A DNA stretch of 64,000 nucleotides from positions 43,375,570-43,439,569 of the forward strand of contig CM046294.1 of assembly GCA_025267735.1 (NCBI GenBank), written 5' to 3'. Shown here piece by piece: positions 1 through 14,386 of the stretch. How positions within the stretch are numbered: the stretch's first letter is position 1; the number at the start of each line of letters is the position of its first letter. The notes under the pieces were generated by a model. That model was not told the origin of the DNA, made no database searches, and saw only the letters and a program-made list of their open reading frames with translations. The DNA comes from Mactra quadrangularis. Taxonomy: Eukaryota; Mollusca; Bivalvia; Venerida; Mactridae. Position numbers and translations under genes: made by a program.

Positions 1-1547
1 CACCGTACCGTTCTTTAAATATTACACAATAAATCTTAACTCGATAATATATTGTCACTTTAACAAACGGGTAGTAAAAACCCAACTTCAAAAACTTCTT
101 GTATCGAGTGCTGAAAAAGTTTAATAAACTCTCCGTCGAATCGTCTATTTATGTTTGAATGTCGACAATTTGTCTTGGCTTAAACAGTTAACAAAAAACA
201 GCATACCCGACTTAATTTAAACGATTCTGAACAATATTGTCAATTCAAAATAAAAACTTTTATTAATTCAGTCTTCGAGTATTGAGTATCCAGTCCAAAG
301 ATGCAATGAAGCGAAGAAAGCAAAACGCCGATAGTTATAATGTGATGTCAACGACGAACCGAATAGAATCGCGCTACCTTGAATTAAGGTATTGCAAAAT
401 CATCAATTCACAAAAAAACGAACTCGGTCACTTAAAATGAAGATACTGCACTGTCATCACAAATGCATGTTAAAATAACTGCACAGTTTCGATTTAAAAC
501 TTCCAACTTATAATGATTGCACAGAAAAATCACGAGGCGATGCTCCTTGGATGTTGATCGCGTCTTGTACAAGATTAAAAAGTCCAGACGCAAGAATGAT
601 GTACGAATTAAATCTGACTTGAAGAAGCATGAAATGAAATCCGTGACAAGACACTCATTACCGAATTAACTATTATTTCAAACCACGTTCCCTCTGATAA
701 GAGGAGGGAAAGATGCCCTTATGTTAATTTTTAGAACAGAGAGCCAGTTCACACTAAATTTTATCTCTCACAAATGAAATATCACTTTGAATAACTGAAT
801 CAGTATTGTATGCTAATATACATGTCCAAATTTCTCCTTATTGTATAAAATTCAGAATTAACCTGTAAAGCCAGTTTCTTATTCTATTTTCGCGTATTTT
901 ATTCCCAGTTTTTCGTGATGTTTAACAATTCTATATGTTGATATCCAGTTATAAACGTATATTTAAGTAAACAAACCCACAGTCAATTTACGATGTAGAC
1001 ATTTAAACAGACCGGGTAGATAGATATTTAGTTAAAAGTAACAACGAAAAAAAAACTTCGGGAGTTGCTGCAAAAGTTAAACTAAACCGGTCATGCTTGA
1101 TGTGGGCTAAATACGACAAAATTATCAGAAATTTTAACCCTTTTGGGGATTTTGTTTTCAAACGATACTGAAACTCATAAAAATGACATTAATAATGTGA
1201 ACTAAACATAAATGTACACTATTGAATGTTTGCTTAAAGCTCGCATTTCAATTACGGAGTAAGCTGTTATAAAAAAACTTTATTATATGAAGTGTAGGAA
1301 CTTCATTCAGTCCTTCGTTCTTTTATAAAAACACAAAAATGACACATAATGAATTTTATATTTTGAGTAGCTAGCACTGAACTATGTTGTAATTATATTT
1401 TTTGATATAACTGATCAAATATTTCCATGTATTGAAACAAACTTTAAGAACTATTCAAACCTCACTAATGATCTTATATGTGTGAAGCATTTTCTAGTTA
1501 ATTAAATATATACTGCACCCTCCAAAAGATAGTAGACAAAAATATAT
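1..1547. other. No gene recognised
   Basis: AT-rich sequence with no exon-like block, RNA gene or clear repeat. Confidence 0.5.
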
Positions 1548-1789
1548 GCATCTTTTAACAAAAATTCTTACGAAAAATAGTTATCGTAAGTCAAATTTCA
1601 TGATTTTGCAGTTAAAAGTCAGAATGATAATTATAATAACTATGATATGATATTCAAATGGTATACATTATTCTACATAATTAATTAATATTTGGAATTG
1701 AATGGCGAAAAATTACCTATTTTTCAACATTTCTTGCTTTTGACTTACGATGATTTCTATCGTAAGATTTTTTGTGAAAAGCGCAAATG
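1548..1789. mobile_element. MITE family A, copy 1
   Basis: About 240 bp with inverted ends that each carry CTTACGA and TCGTAAG: left TTATCGTAAGTCAAATTTCA, right TGACTTACGATGATTTCTAT. Two other copies with the same order of internal phrases (TTTGGAATTGA, TTCTACATAATT) lie at 17589 and 34168. Non-coding and non-autonomous. Confidence 0.8.
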
Positions 1790-3028
1790 TCTTTTAGAAT
1801 AAAGTGATTTACATTTACCTATGAGAAAAATACAAAGAGTCATTTAAGCATATTCCAAAATCAGAATTAATTAGTTTATGAACATATCAATTCAAACTGT
1901 ATCACACAAATAAGCCTTTAATATGTATTGTAAAATTACAAGTGATACGCATGTTCAGTTCTTCTCAAAATTGCATTTTTCCAAGAACTTCAGGATGTGA
2001 TTTAAAGATTAACATGTCACGGAGTGTGATTTTATAATCGTGTTTAACTATTTATGCACTTTTATAGTTAAATTAACCAACATCAAATCAACTTGTCAAA
2101 ACAATTCTAAAAACCACAAAAAATAATAACTCGAACGGAGTTTTCCCAAATGGTTTGTGTATCATATTCTTAAATAACAGAAATAACCGAGTAGTTTCCA
2201 TTAATCTACGATTACATGATCGGAAATGCACGGAGCCCACGGGAACACCCGACTCGGAGTTGTTACGATTGCCTCTTTTCTGTACATAATAAGATATCGT
2301 CGGCAATTTTCGTTAATATTCGGATATCATTGGACACTATCGTTTAGAAATACGAAAATTACTTTCGTTGTTGCACGTGCATCTATATTAAGCATACACC
2401 CAAGAAGTTTCAAACTTAAATCATAGAGCGATTTTTTAAGTTGCAAATGCATCTGTCGAGTAACAAACAATTTGCCCTGGTGAATTCCACGCATAACTAA
2501 ATGATATTATTCGAATTACATTAAAAAAAAATACGTTTTCGTTTCCCTTGAATAAGATACTTTAACTCAAATCTTTGAGTGTGTTTTATTTTGAACCAGG
2601 AAGCAGAAACGAAAAGGATTGGCTGTAAAATAATAGTCACTCACTTTAAAACAATTCTAAACTTGATTTGTACAAAACATAGACTTTATTAGGTCATTTT
2701 GAAGCATATTTCTAACGTTCCAGCAGCCATTTTGAACGAACAAAATGGGGTCCGCGACCCCGAGCGACTCTTGAAATGAACCACCCAAGTTTCATTTTAT
2801 GATTAATACAATTATAATTGTTGTACACTAAATGACATTATCAATTTGATTGATATTTGAAAATTAAAAAAATATCTAAGTCATTGAATGACCTTGGTGT
2901 AAACTATTTATATTTATCAATTCAATAGTTAGAAGGGTACTATCAAGTTTAAACCACTACTTATTTCAAGGTCCAGATACTTATAAAACGATAAATGCAA
3001 TGAATAGTTTGAAAATCTACTATATTCG
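1790..3028. other. No gene recognised
   Basis: AT-rich, no structure seen beyond short open frames of no recognisable family. Confidence 0.5.
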
Positions 3029-3178
3029 AACAGAACAGAACAGAGCAAAAGAGAATAGAACGAAACAGTCCAGAGCTAAACAGGACAGGGTATGACAGGG
3101 CAGGGCATAGCAGGGCAGGGCTAGGAAGAGCTGGACAGCAGAGGGCATAGCAGAGTAGAGTAGAACAGAATCAACAGA
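3029..3178. repeat. Purine-rich CAGAA/CAGGG microsatellite
   Basis: Degenerate pentamer repeats drift from ACAGAACAGA-type to GACAGGGCAGGG-type and back. Confidence 0.85.
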
Positions 3179-3724
3179 TCAGGACAGCCTATACATTGTT
3201 GTTTAGTTGCTTTAACCTTGCATTTGAAGAAATAACAACAAAATCAGTAACCCCAACTCTTCCTCACAAAAAAGGAACCACCAACCCAACCCAACAAAAA
3301 CACCAAATCAGATGGAAACCCCTCTCAAAACAAGAGTAATATATAAAATTATACAGCCCTTAAAAAAGTTTGACCATGAACTTTATACAGTATGTATAAA
3401 AATGTAGTTTGTATTAAAATGGTAAAATAAAACTTAGTCTGTAACCTGACCCTGTTTAGTTCAGTATTATAAAGTGTAGATGAGTCGACAATTAAACGTG
3501 ATTGAAATCTAAACTTTTTGTCATTTTCGTCATGCTAGGGTAACAGTAACTTCTACATCCGGGCATCTTTGCCGCTCCAACAGAAACGGAGTCTGTTTCG
3601 CTTAAAACCAGTCACGTGATTGGCACGTGATATGACGTGGTTGGCTTTTTTGATATCAGTTGCAATATCGAATTTAGTCTTTAAACACATAAGAAGTTAT
3701 GAAATTATACTATTTTTTATTTTT

Positions 3725-3998
3725 GAAGTTGATAATGATGACGATGATATGTATGATGGTGAAAAGAGTTATTAAGATGATGATAACGAGCGTAATGATT
3801 ATTTTGATGCCACTGTTAATGATAATGATAATGGTGTTGCTGTTGTTGATAATTTTGATAACGATGATGATGATAATATAGATTCTGTAATGATAATGAT
3901 AATAATGTTACAATAATAATAATCGCGACGGTGAGGATAATGATAATAATGACTGTGATGATGATTACTGATTTTGTTGTTGATCAAATAATGATGAT
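3725..3998. repeat. GAT/AAT trinucleotide-rich low-complexity tract
   Basis: A long run of GATGATAAT-type triplets. The open frames over it on both strands (Met/Ile-rich and Tyr/His-rich) are translation of the repeat, not genes. Confidence 0.85.
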
Positions 3999-4013
3999 TA
4001 CAGTTGTGGCACT

Positions 4014-4294
4014 AGGGGCGGATCCAAGATTTTTTTTCTAGGGGGGTCCGAACTTTTCTAGGGGGGAGGGTCCGAACCTCGAACCACAACCACATTATAC
4101 ACATTTTGCAGAAAAAAATGCAACATATTGATAATAAAAACTACATAACCATTTAATCCATGTTAAGCACCGAGAACAATTGCTTCTTGCTACTTAAAAA
4201 TGACTTACTTAAGAAATACACTAATGGACAGGTACATTTTCTAAATTCTAGGGGGGGTCCGGACCTCCCTGACCCCCTGCTGGATCCGCCTATG
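4014..4294. mobile_element. Family B element (GGCGGATCC ends), copy 1
   Basis: Ends are AGGGGCGGATCC on the left and GGATCCGCCTAT on the right. G-rich GGGGGGTCCGAAC tracts lie inside each end, with a core containing CACATTATACACATTTTGCA and TGTTAAGCACCGAGAA. Five copies occur in the window (4014, 31426, 33405, 45519, 57238), all in this orientation. No coding capacity. Confidence 0.8.
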
Positions 4295-7200
4295 GGCACT
4301 GTTGAAGATGGCGTAATGATGATTACTTTTTAAGTCGATGAACAAAACAAAATAATTAATTGGCACATATTATGCATTTACGTACATATGTATTTTTTAC
4401 AATATTCACAGTGTAGTACATGCACATGTGTCACAATAACACGTGACAGGCACGTGATAAACAAACAAATGACTAAGAAGTTACGAACCAGTATTTCTTG
4501 TTTCTACGTCTCAAAATTGTATCAGATTTTAAATTATATAATTAATATGTAAATGTAATGCATACAATAGAAAAACAAATCTGAAAACAGTAATCAAGTA
4601 CTGAGACACTGCTATTTTTTTCTTGTGCACGAAATTAATCTATGATAGTCTCATCGTAATCAGATGTAAATGCTCACCCGCGAAGGTGACGATGGCATTA
4701 TCTGTTGCATCAATACGTTGATTGCTTATAAGCAGAGTAAAGGACTCCACGGGACGATTGATAGAAAGATACCAGTATGCCCGGTCACCCCGGTGGCCAT
4801 GGTTAGTAGTTGTTAAGTCGACGAGCATGCGTCAGTACGAAAACCTAGCTTACAACGTGATTTTAAGTTTTTTATTTACTTCCGGCTATATTTGTATTCA
4901 ATCCACTTACGCTCGGTTTTATCTTAAGATTGTTAGTATTTTTCACCGTTCCTTTATTTTTAAAAGTTTAAACAATGTTTATGCCAGATGAGGGTTTATT
5001 AATATCGACAATCGACAAAATCTAGTTTTCGTGACATTTATCAAATTTTCCATTCTTATCAGAAGAGAAACGAAATTCTTTACAATAAAATCTGAGTTTA
5101 TGTAAATCAATGATAAACTGACACATTAATACATGCTCTTATAACATTTTTACAATATTTTGACGCTTTTTGAATAAGTTTTAAAATATTTCTATGGAAA
5201 GCCACATACGTCTTAGTTTATTATCTAAAATACACACACTTGATTAGATATCATACTTTCGCTAGGAACAATGACAATAACGATTTGAATTTTAAAAATC
5301 TTGAGAAAAGCTGTGCAGTGCACCATATATAGACGACATTTTCACTCTGCATGTTCATGTATGTTTGTTTAGCGTATACGATTTATCAATTATGACGTTA
5401 CTATTTTAAATATTGAAAGGTATATTGGAGAGTTTGACCTGTCCTGATCAAGAATAAAACAATTTCCGACGGTTCATAGTCGCGTGTTTTTACCACGTGA
5501 CCCCCTACTACTGGTTTCAATACCAAAGAGGCAGCTACGATCAAAGCTTGCCATTCGAAACACATCGGCTTTTTTCCACGCAAAATTTGACAGAAAAAAA
5601 ATCCGAGAATATCCGAATCTGTGTCTGAAAACCAATCAGAACTCGATCAGGTTTGTGCAATGCAAACATTCAGTTTACGTAAATTGCCGAATAGACACGA
5701 TAAATAACCATTTCACCGAAATCTATTAGCTTTGGCGTTCCATACTTTACAAATTGTCATATTTTTGTAAAATCTTCATATACTTAAAAGACTATAGGTC
5801 TATATACATTAGTGTGAGAAAGAGCCGCTGAAAAATAAACAATACTTATTTAGTTTTGTAATTCGAACAACGGTGAACAAGTTTGGGTTTCCCTTTGTGT
5901 CGAGTAAATATTGTTATTTATTTGAATAACTTAAAGTGATAAAAGCTGATTTACTTTGGTATTAAATTTCTCACAAATGGTTGTGTACGTTTATTGAATT
6001 GGTGAGTGAATACTGGACAGAGGGGAGGGGAAGTGGAGCTTGGGCAATGTTTGATCTTAAATCATATTCCTTTAAGAAAATTGGGCCCTTTTTTGTAAGC
6101 AACAATATGTGGCGGTGTCGGACTACATAACCCGGAAATAGAGTCGTTGAACTTGTTTAGTTATTTAATAAATGGAATGATTTGGTCATTTGATTCATGT
6201 TGAAACGGGTCAATTCAGACAATTTAGTTTTTACGAATGTTTAGGCCGATTTTGATATTTTTCTAATCATATCGCAACGTCCGTAGCGAGAAGGCGAGCG
6301 GAGAATTTTAGATCAAGTTTTCATCAGATTTGCTATTTTGTGATTGTTAGGTATGTCGAACTACTTATAGTGAATAAAGAAACATAAATCCATAAATCTT
6401 AATACACTGATCTTAGAGAATTTTATGTCAAGACCAAACGCCTCGAATGAGTGTGTAAGTATCTAACAGAAATCGAGCCCGCACCCGATGTATTGATATA
6501 AAGCCAGATGCGCCAGATGTGTAAGGGCCTGAGCTTACCTGAAGATATCGGATTAGTTTTGGTCGAAATAAAACTGTTCTATATATTTCATTTCACCTGG
6601 TGTTGAGGTTATTGTTTCTAGCAACAAACAATACTGATTTCTGACTATATCGTTTTACGATAAGTATCCATTTTCTAACATTGGTAATGGCCTACATGTA
6701 TAAGGTTTTGAAATCATCACTCAAATAGATGATGAAATAACGCAACTGTTTGTCGTACACCTGCCTGACCAAAGTCGGGATATCCATATTATAGATAAGG
6801 TAGCTACTCAAAACAACGAAATAAGAGACTCCCAGAGAGGGTGTTTGATACACTAGTTCTAGTCAAGAAGCAGTAATCCAATGGTAGGATGCGAGTTTAG
6901 GGACCAAAAGGTCCACGAAATTTACCTACAGCCGTTCTACCCCACCCAGGTTTATATGGGTACGGTGAGGAATCATCTACTTGGAGGTATTTTCAATGAT
7001 CATGGGTTATCGCACAAAATTGTTAAGTCCGATGAACATGTATATAGAAGCAGATTTTAAACTGCACTTTTATACTTTCATAGACTAATGTATAACCGAA
7101 GGTGATTACCGTGTAAATTGAGCAAGCCTTCGACTCCATGGCACTGAGGCTCTTGAATCCCGATGACCAGACATACTAACATTAAAGTATGCGATTATCC

Positions 7201-8339
7201 AACATGCGACAACACGTTTCGTACGACAATAAAAACAAAAAACTTTATATCAGCAAATGATGTAATTTGCTACTAGTTGTAACATGCAAAGACTTGAGTT
7301 TTATCTTCATGAACATTGTTACAAAGATTTCAACCTGTCAAAACACGGTAAGTTTAAATACAAATAAATAAATCCTTATTTCTATTCAAGTTGATCCCGG
7401 CAGTAAATTGTTTTAATGCTACTACCATCTTAACAAAATACAATATTTTTTGTTCAAGTATTTGTTTTAGCTTAGACCCACACGGCGATGTTTGCATTTA
7501 ACCAGTCTGTACGCAAATTTAGAAAGTTTGTGAGGAGCAGGGAAAAGTTCGGTCTTGTCGTATCCGTGTGATCGTTGAGTACCGTGTCATCCCGGCAAGA
7601 TTTAACAAACTTTTGAAGTGGATTACAACTTAAGAAAGTACGATTGACAATACTAAATCTAGTTAAATAAAGTATTTATACACGCTTAATCAAAGAAAAT
7701 GAACAATCAGACCCCAGTATACAAATATTTTCTACATTCTAATAAATATACGACCATCGTCGATATCTTATCAACCATATACTAATCGATGATAACGTAT
7801 ATATACAAATGTATATATACAGAGCTCGCCAAAAGTTCTTGGAAATGAAATTAATTTCTTGACAAAAAGTGACTATATGCACAATGCGAGTAATTATAAT
7901 ATATAATTAAAGCTTATTCATGTTATCTAATTAGAATCGTAATTATGTTGATAAACTAATTAATGTTGATTTTTGAAATTTACTCAAATGCCTCTATGTT
8001 TCTTTTTCATGGGTAAATGCATTCTAGTTCCCAGGGGCTATCAAGATTCTCGATACTAGCTCCAGAATTTTGATAACCTCGGGGTATATAAGAATGGGGT
8101 ATATGTGAATACGTTTATTATTAAGAATATTTTTGTCGTAAAGATTTTTGAAGGGTACTGTATTCATACAAGAGTAATTGTTTTTATAGACAATGAGTTT
8201 TTGTCTTAATACAACCTCTTTGCTATATTCGCTATATTTTAGATAGGATTATAGTTCATACTACGCTTGATTAAGTCTTCCTATGGCACTCATAACTACA
8301 TGTATATCTTAACTTCAAGGACCACAACGGAAATAAGAG
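4295..8339. other. No gene recognised
   Basis: AT-rich intergenic or intronic DNA with scattered CACGTG and short open frames without family signatures. Confidence 0.45.
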
Positions 8340-8483
8340 TTCATCATATTACTTTTTTGTGTCATCCTTGATGTATAATGTTGTTTGATATGGCTATTCA
8401 GTAATGCATTCATATGGTATTACTGTAACTTGTATGTCATGTGTGCCGTGTTGTAACACAGTCGAAATATATCTATCTATCTA
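8340..8483 (+). mobile_element. Possible LINE 3' tail ending in (ATCT)n
   Basis: A stretch ends in AAATATATCTATCTATCTAA, the form of short tandem tail seen at LINE 3' ends. No coding part remains. Confidence 0.3.
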
Positions 8484-11174
8484 AGGCACGTACAGCGACC
8501 AGGCCACCTAACTAGCTTTCCTAAACAAATCCATTTCCAGTACAAGCTTACTTATTAAAAAAGATTTGATAACTTGTACATATACGGAGAACTATCAATA
8601 TTTAAAATAAAGTATTTAAGGAAGGCTATAACCTTCCGCGGTCGTGAAATCATACCTTAGACGTCAAAATTCGAGGAACGACAGCGGCTATCAGACAATA
8701 ATGCATGTCTAAAAATACTTAAAATCATTGGGAACAGTGCTTATACTAATATGTTAGCATCACGTAAGTATGGACAGTTATTAGTAAATCCATTGATCAT
8801 TAACATCCTCATTCGGAACACTTCGGCCACTAGTTGAGCCAATGAAAACCAAATCTTTGAACAAGTCGTCGTAATTCCAACCCAGTCTCAAAAATAATAA
8901 ACAATATTTATCGCGTTCGTCATTTTAAGTCGTATTTGACGTTCTCATTAAGGAGACTGCTTGTTTATATCACGTGATTATTTCCACACGGACGTCCCAT
9001 GCACTGTTGTAACTGATTGCAAAGCTTGTCAATTTCATGTGTCAATTTCTGCACGAGACGCCCGTGCTCTGTTATGCATAGAACAGAGCAAGAGTAGCAA
9101 ATTGGTATGATATTTATCAACGAGCGAAAGACTTTTTAATCAATTGGATTGGCTGAGAGTTTACCTTCGTTGTCTAATTAATTTTAGAATATGTTATAAT
9201 GCTAAATCATTAAAATGGACTGTATATTTTGACAATAGTGTTTGGTCCAATAAATTTCATTCGGTTTAGTAGCAACATCCATTTTGCTGGACCGAATATC
9301 CAGTGCTGGTGAAAGTTTATCATGAAGACTGATTGAGTTATTCGTAGAGAATGGTCGTTTAAACACGCTGAGTGTTTCTAAACTTAGAATGCGTGATGTC
9401 CCATTCCCGAATTCCCGAGTTCATTTTAATATTTATTACACTACAGTAACACAATAAGATTCTATTGTGATAAACATCTGTATCAAAAATATGCAAATGA
9501 TATGAAACCAATCGTGGTCATGTATAAATTACATGCATAATAAAATATGCTGTCGTCATGTCCTGATATAATTGCTACCAACGCAGTTAGAATTAAACGA
9601 AACTGTTGTCACATGTTCTATGTACATGTATACATTATCATATCCTACAAGTAATTAAATATTCAAGAATATACAATGTACGTGCTGTGAAATTAACATC
9701 TATTTAATTACATATGAATAAATATATGTATTAATTAATGCACGCACCAACCTAACTGATAATGAATTTGTTTTGAAATACTCTGCGTTTGAAGTATGAC
9801 TTTGTAAATCTAAAAATAGACTTGTTCCAAATTTTAAAATCTTTAGAAGGAACGAAATTACCCAAAAGTCTGAAGTATTGGAGCTGAATAAAAGACTAGT
9901 CAACCCGAGCTAATAATTAGATATTTCTCTTTAGCAAAGAGTAAATCTGTGAATTTATTTAAGCTCGATTTTGAAATAAGTTCTAACAGCTCTTCTCCCA
10001 GTAAATGTTGTTTAGTTTTCTCAATTTACATAACAGATGAAGACATTAAAAGTTCCACGCTTAAATATTATCGTAAAATATCTTAAAGAAATTTTATACA
10101 AGAAAGATAACTCATACAGTTAAAATTCTATTTTTGTCATCAGAGTTACTTCCCTTTGCACACAAAAATAATTTCGTTGTACAGTGCACACGGACTTGAT
10201 GAAATGACTACAAATATATATACAACAAGACATTGTTTTCAAAAATGAATGAGGTGATTACCGAGGTTTAATATAAACTACATTTAACCACTCGACCATA
10301 CAGGTGAATATTTCTCCCGGGTTTCTCAACATGCAGCTTATATAGGCATGGTTTTCTGAATTTTTCAGAGTTAAATGGATAAATTTGAGTTTGATCCTAA
10401 GTATTGCTATTTAAAGAGCTAAAGAGCGGGTTCAAGACTGTTAAGGGCTCTGAGCCTGGTGCATACCAAAAATGTTTTTGTCATCGTTTACTCGAGGGCT
10501 GACCCTAAAACTTAGTTATAAAAAACTGAGACGAAATATGTATAAGTATGACGTCCACACCATAACTAAAAGTGGGATTTAAAGTCTGCTTCAATATACA
10601 TGTTCTAGGACTTTACAATTTTGCGCGATAACCCCTAATCATTAATCAAAGCGCTGATAGCGCTGCCTGGACATGGATTTATGAGATTGTCTAAAAGAAA
10701 AATCACAACCAGGCAGGGGATCCCTCACAATACCCATTTACAACTGGACGGAGTGGATAAACTGTAGGAAAATTTTTTGCTCAGGGAAATAAGCAGTGTC
10801 CCTATACATGTAGTGGGTTCGAACACGGGATCTCTCCATCCCTAAGCGCGTGCCAACTAGATCACTACTTCTAGACTCGAGATCTGACAATCTAGAACTT
10901 AGTTTATGAAAACTGAAACGTATAGATACATTTAACACTGACGTCAACAGCATAATTTAATGTGAGAGGTAACATGCACTTCGTATATGATCATCGTATA
11001 AATATACAAGATGATTATTTATAAAATCAGTGCGCATAAAACTTCTATTCATCATTTTCATTATCATTTAAACCTATTTACACTGAACAAAATTTCATAT
11101 TGATCACTGTAGATAAATATTGTTCTTGATTATTTAAATAACTGGCACGAATATGTCAGTCACTGACATTGGTA
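8484..11174. other. No gene recognised
   Basis: AT-rich. About 9060-9115 resembles 30680-30745 (AGAGCAAGAGTAGCA / AGAGCACGAGTAGCA), an unclassified dispersed repeat. tRNA-like box sequences near 10280 and 10820 suggest worn SINE pieces. Confidence 0.4.
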
Positions 11175-11727
11175 TTGGTAATTTTATTCAACTGTCAGTG
11201 GCGCATACATTAATCCCGCCGATTTAGATACTCGATATGTGTTCGATAATCTCGTACAGCCCTGCGTTCATTTACCGCGAACGTTACAAAACGTTCCGTA
11301 ACGATACATTCGGAACTCCTCGGCCATTCGCTGCGAATAATCTCGGACATATTTAGTCGCCATTTTGAAACTACCGGTGTTAAAGTAAACAAATATATGA
11401 TCGTTTAGGCATTGAGTGATGTTTCGTTTTTAGTCCGTAAATTTTGAAACATCACTTATTGCCTTAACGATCGCATATTTGTGTATTAGATTAAGTTATT
11501 CGCAGCGAATGGCCGAGGAGTTCCGAATGTATCGTTATGTAACGTTCTGTAACGTTTTGTGTAATTGAACACGCTACAGGGATACACATTTCAGTACATC
11601 TGTACTGACTATCGATAAAAATAGACAGCCTAAGTCATATACGGGGATTATCAAAATATATCAATTATTTAAATCAGCAGGCTTCAGGTATAGGCCACTG
11701 CCATGGCAGTTGAATAAAATTTACCAA
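11175..11727. mobile_element. Family D inverted-repeat element, split by an insertion
   Basis: Left end TTGGTAATTTTATTCAACTG, right end CAGTTGAATAAAATTTACCAA. A second copy is at 33313-33862. The middle is occupied by a family C foldback element at 11258-11580, so the native element is only about 230 bp. Confidence 0.75.
11258..11580. mobile_element. Family C foldback element, copy 1
   Basis: Long inverted arms: CATTCGGAACTCCTCGGCCA on the left and its exact complement on the right, with more arm sequence outside (AACGTTACAAAACG) and a second small stem in the centre (GTGATGTTTC / GAAACATCAC). No coding capacity. A close second copy is at 29631 and a divergent one at 36283. Confidence 0.85.
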
Positions 11728-11778
11728 TAGATACTTAGTAGCCCTAAAGTTGAGTAATTTAATATTTTGATAAAATTG

Positions 11779-11928
11779 TGACTGGTTTCCTAAAGATATC
11801 GCTACGTATCGCTTTGTCCCCTGGTACCATTTTACTCTAAAAGTAATAATTATGTGATATCAAATCAAGAGTACCAGGTGGGGGGAGGGCGAATCGCTTG
11901 GTGGCGATATGTAAGGAAATTGGTCACT
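11779..11928. mobile_element. MITE family G, divergent copy
   Basis: Inverted ends GTGACTGGTTTCCTAAAGAT and AAGGAAATTGGTCAC, with ATATCGC and CTGGTACC / GGTACCAG-type inner arms, about 150 bp. It is related to 19195-19314. Confidence 0.65.
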
Positions 11929-12580
11929 GGATAAATCAAGAACGGACTTCTAAAAATGATGTAACCAGTTCAGCCTGAGTGTGCCTTTTATACCGATGTT
12001 TAAGATATAAATATAATTATATAAAACTACATTAACAAATCTTGAATGAATAACGACCTTATTTACATACAGCGGAAATTATCATGTGTCACCTTCAGTT
12101 GTAATATTTTAATAATATGATAAGTATGAAATAAGAACTTTAATTAATTATTCATGGGCTAGCTGTACTTAGACAGACGGGACTGAATAAATGCCGGTAC
12201 GGTACGGAAATACGGCACGAAAACACCGGATACTGGATTTTATCTACACACGAGACGCTTGGTAGAGTTCAAATTTCCATTAATGTTTTTTAATTCATTC
12301 ATATTTTTAAAGAATAAACAGCGATTTTGTCTTCCGTCAGTAATCGTATATACGGATGCACTTCCGTTGATTTTTTAATAATTTTTTTTTAATGTGAAAT
12401 TCTATCTTACGTACTGACTTTACGGTTTTTTACAGCGGAAAAAGTAAGCAAAAGTTTACTGGTTTAAAAAAATGTAACTCGACACAGTTTAGACTTTTTA
12501 ATATGAGCTTGGAGGAATGGGGATCAGATCGTGTCTTTTGAATCCTTTCCGTAAAGTACACTGAATCTTATATATTATTA

Positions 12581-12690
12581 ATGGAGAAAAATTGACATTA
12601 TAGTCAAATTTTGATGGAAGGGTATAACCCCCGGTGGGATTCGAACTTATTTCTTGCTACTAACTGCACGGTGGAACCGAGTGATTCATA
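12581..12690 (-). mobile_element. SINE family A, fragment
   Basis: It matches in order the body and tRNA-like head of the full copies: ATGGAAGGGTATAACC, then GGTGGGATTCGAAC (box B complement). The rest is degraded. Confidence 0.6.
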
Positions 12691-13924
12691 ATTCATACAG
12701 TCCCACAATAATGACCACAATAGTTATTTCAAAATTAGTGAATATAATGTTTATGTCCCAAATCATTAATTTGAGGAGAAAACGGTCCCATTATTATAAC
12801 AATCCGCTAATGACATCATCAACTTCAACGGTCCAAAAAGTGGATCAGTGTAAATGATTATAAGACAAAAATCCATCCTATAAGACGGTTGATAATAAAA
12901 AAACAATGTCTTCATTAATTTAAGAGAAAAATCTTCAATTCTCAGCATGTAGGCTTCAACCTTCACCTTTATTTCATTTATGGATTAACTCGCATCCAAG
13001 GATATATAAGTCAAAGTCTTTTTACTTAAGATGCCAAATATCTCAACATTTCACATATGTCTTCTCTCGAAAAGCAATCATGATGGTAACCGACCATGAA
13101 AGCTCGCAAAATGAATAAATTTTTCGTTAAAAAACTTGACAGACCAAAAACGTGAAAATTATTCATGTGCAGGAAGCGTACGAGTAAACGCATTACTCAA
13201 GAATGGGTTAATTGTCCGTCATTTTAAACAAGACTATCGCTTGTTACATTTTTGGAAACGTCGGCGTTTTATGATTGCTATTTTCGTCCGACGATTAATT
13301 GCTTGTAGTACCGAAATAGATTTGTATACCAAAAATAGAAACCCGGAACTTCTGTCTCGTTGAATTAGTTAACATCATTCATTATTACAATAATGAATAC
13401 TATGTTACAAAATACAATGTAATTATATGTTCTACCTTAGAAATACATTTACACTCATGCAAATCCAGCATTTTTCATGTGCGTTTATGGACACCGACAA
13501 GACTTTTGTTTTATAAGGACATATTTCCGACTACGTGTGCATCAAAGAAGAAAATATGCAAGCTACTTGAGAAAGTATGTGCGTAGACACATCTTACTTC
13601 TAAATGTCTTTGCGACAGTGAGTAGACCTAGGTTAGCAGACCTTAGCAATATGATATTTAGGTCAGTTCATAGCCTTTATTCAAAGTATAAGCTTATATC
13701 TAGGTCACTCGTGTACAGAGGTTTAAGCCTCTATGGAAACAAGCGGTATGACAACTGACCTCAATGATATTAGTGAACAGTCGTCGAAAAGCGACCTAAA
13801 GCCCCAAACAAATCTAAAACCAACTTCATTTGATTTCAAGCCTTCTAATTTACACTTAGCGGTTTGGTCACCTCAGAAAAATATACCTACAACTATTTTC
13901 GTCGTTAGGTATTTTTCATTTTGA

Positions 13925-14036
13925 CAAGAATGTCAATTTTTCTCCATTGATAAGTTATTGGGTGCAGATTCCGGCCTCGTGGAAGGGTAATTTAGTACTA
14001 GTTATAGACAAGGTTCCAGAAAAGCTATGTTACAGG
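13925..14036 (+). mobile_element. SINE family A, 3' fragment
   Basis: Contains TTTTCTCCATTGATAAGTTA, TTCCGGCCTCGTGGAAGGGTA and TAGTTATAGACAAGG in the order of the full copy at 37317. The tail piece may be the block at 14325. Confidence 0.6.
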
Positions 14037-14324
14037 ACGTATTCTAGGTCATGCGTGTTTTTGTACTTTAAACATTGGACTTGTCCACTGAATAGGTAAA
14101 TAAGCTGATCCATGAACAACATTTTACAGATTAAAACATACAACTTTGATATCTAACATTTATTTCAACTACTGTATTTGCACATTTTTAAATTTTATAA
14201 TGGTATGTTTATAAAATAAGTGTCAAATACCTAAACTATAAAACTGAAAAAATGATACACCCCTAAATATTGGTGTGTAATGAAACTGGCTACGTTTATA
14301 TACGCAATGTTTACGTTGACGACC

Positions 14325-14386
14325 TGTAGGTGCGCTGGACGCCGTAAAATTACCTAATTTTGTTGTCACAGCGTTAAACCCAGTAT
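14325..14386 (+). mobile_element. SINE family A, tail fragment
   Basis: GTGCGCTGGACGCCGTAAAA, then GTTGTCACAGCGTTAAACCC, as in the 3' end of the copy at 37317. Confidence 0.6.

Noticed and set aside
3699..3987. Met/Ile-rich and Tyr/His-rich frames
   Set aside because: Low-complexity GAT/AAT triplets.
4640..4828. Minus-strand frame containing AYWYLSINRP
   Set aside because: Checked as an M4 candidate because of YW; no hydrophobic segment precedes it.
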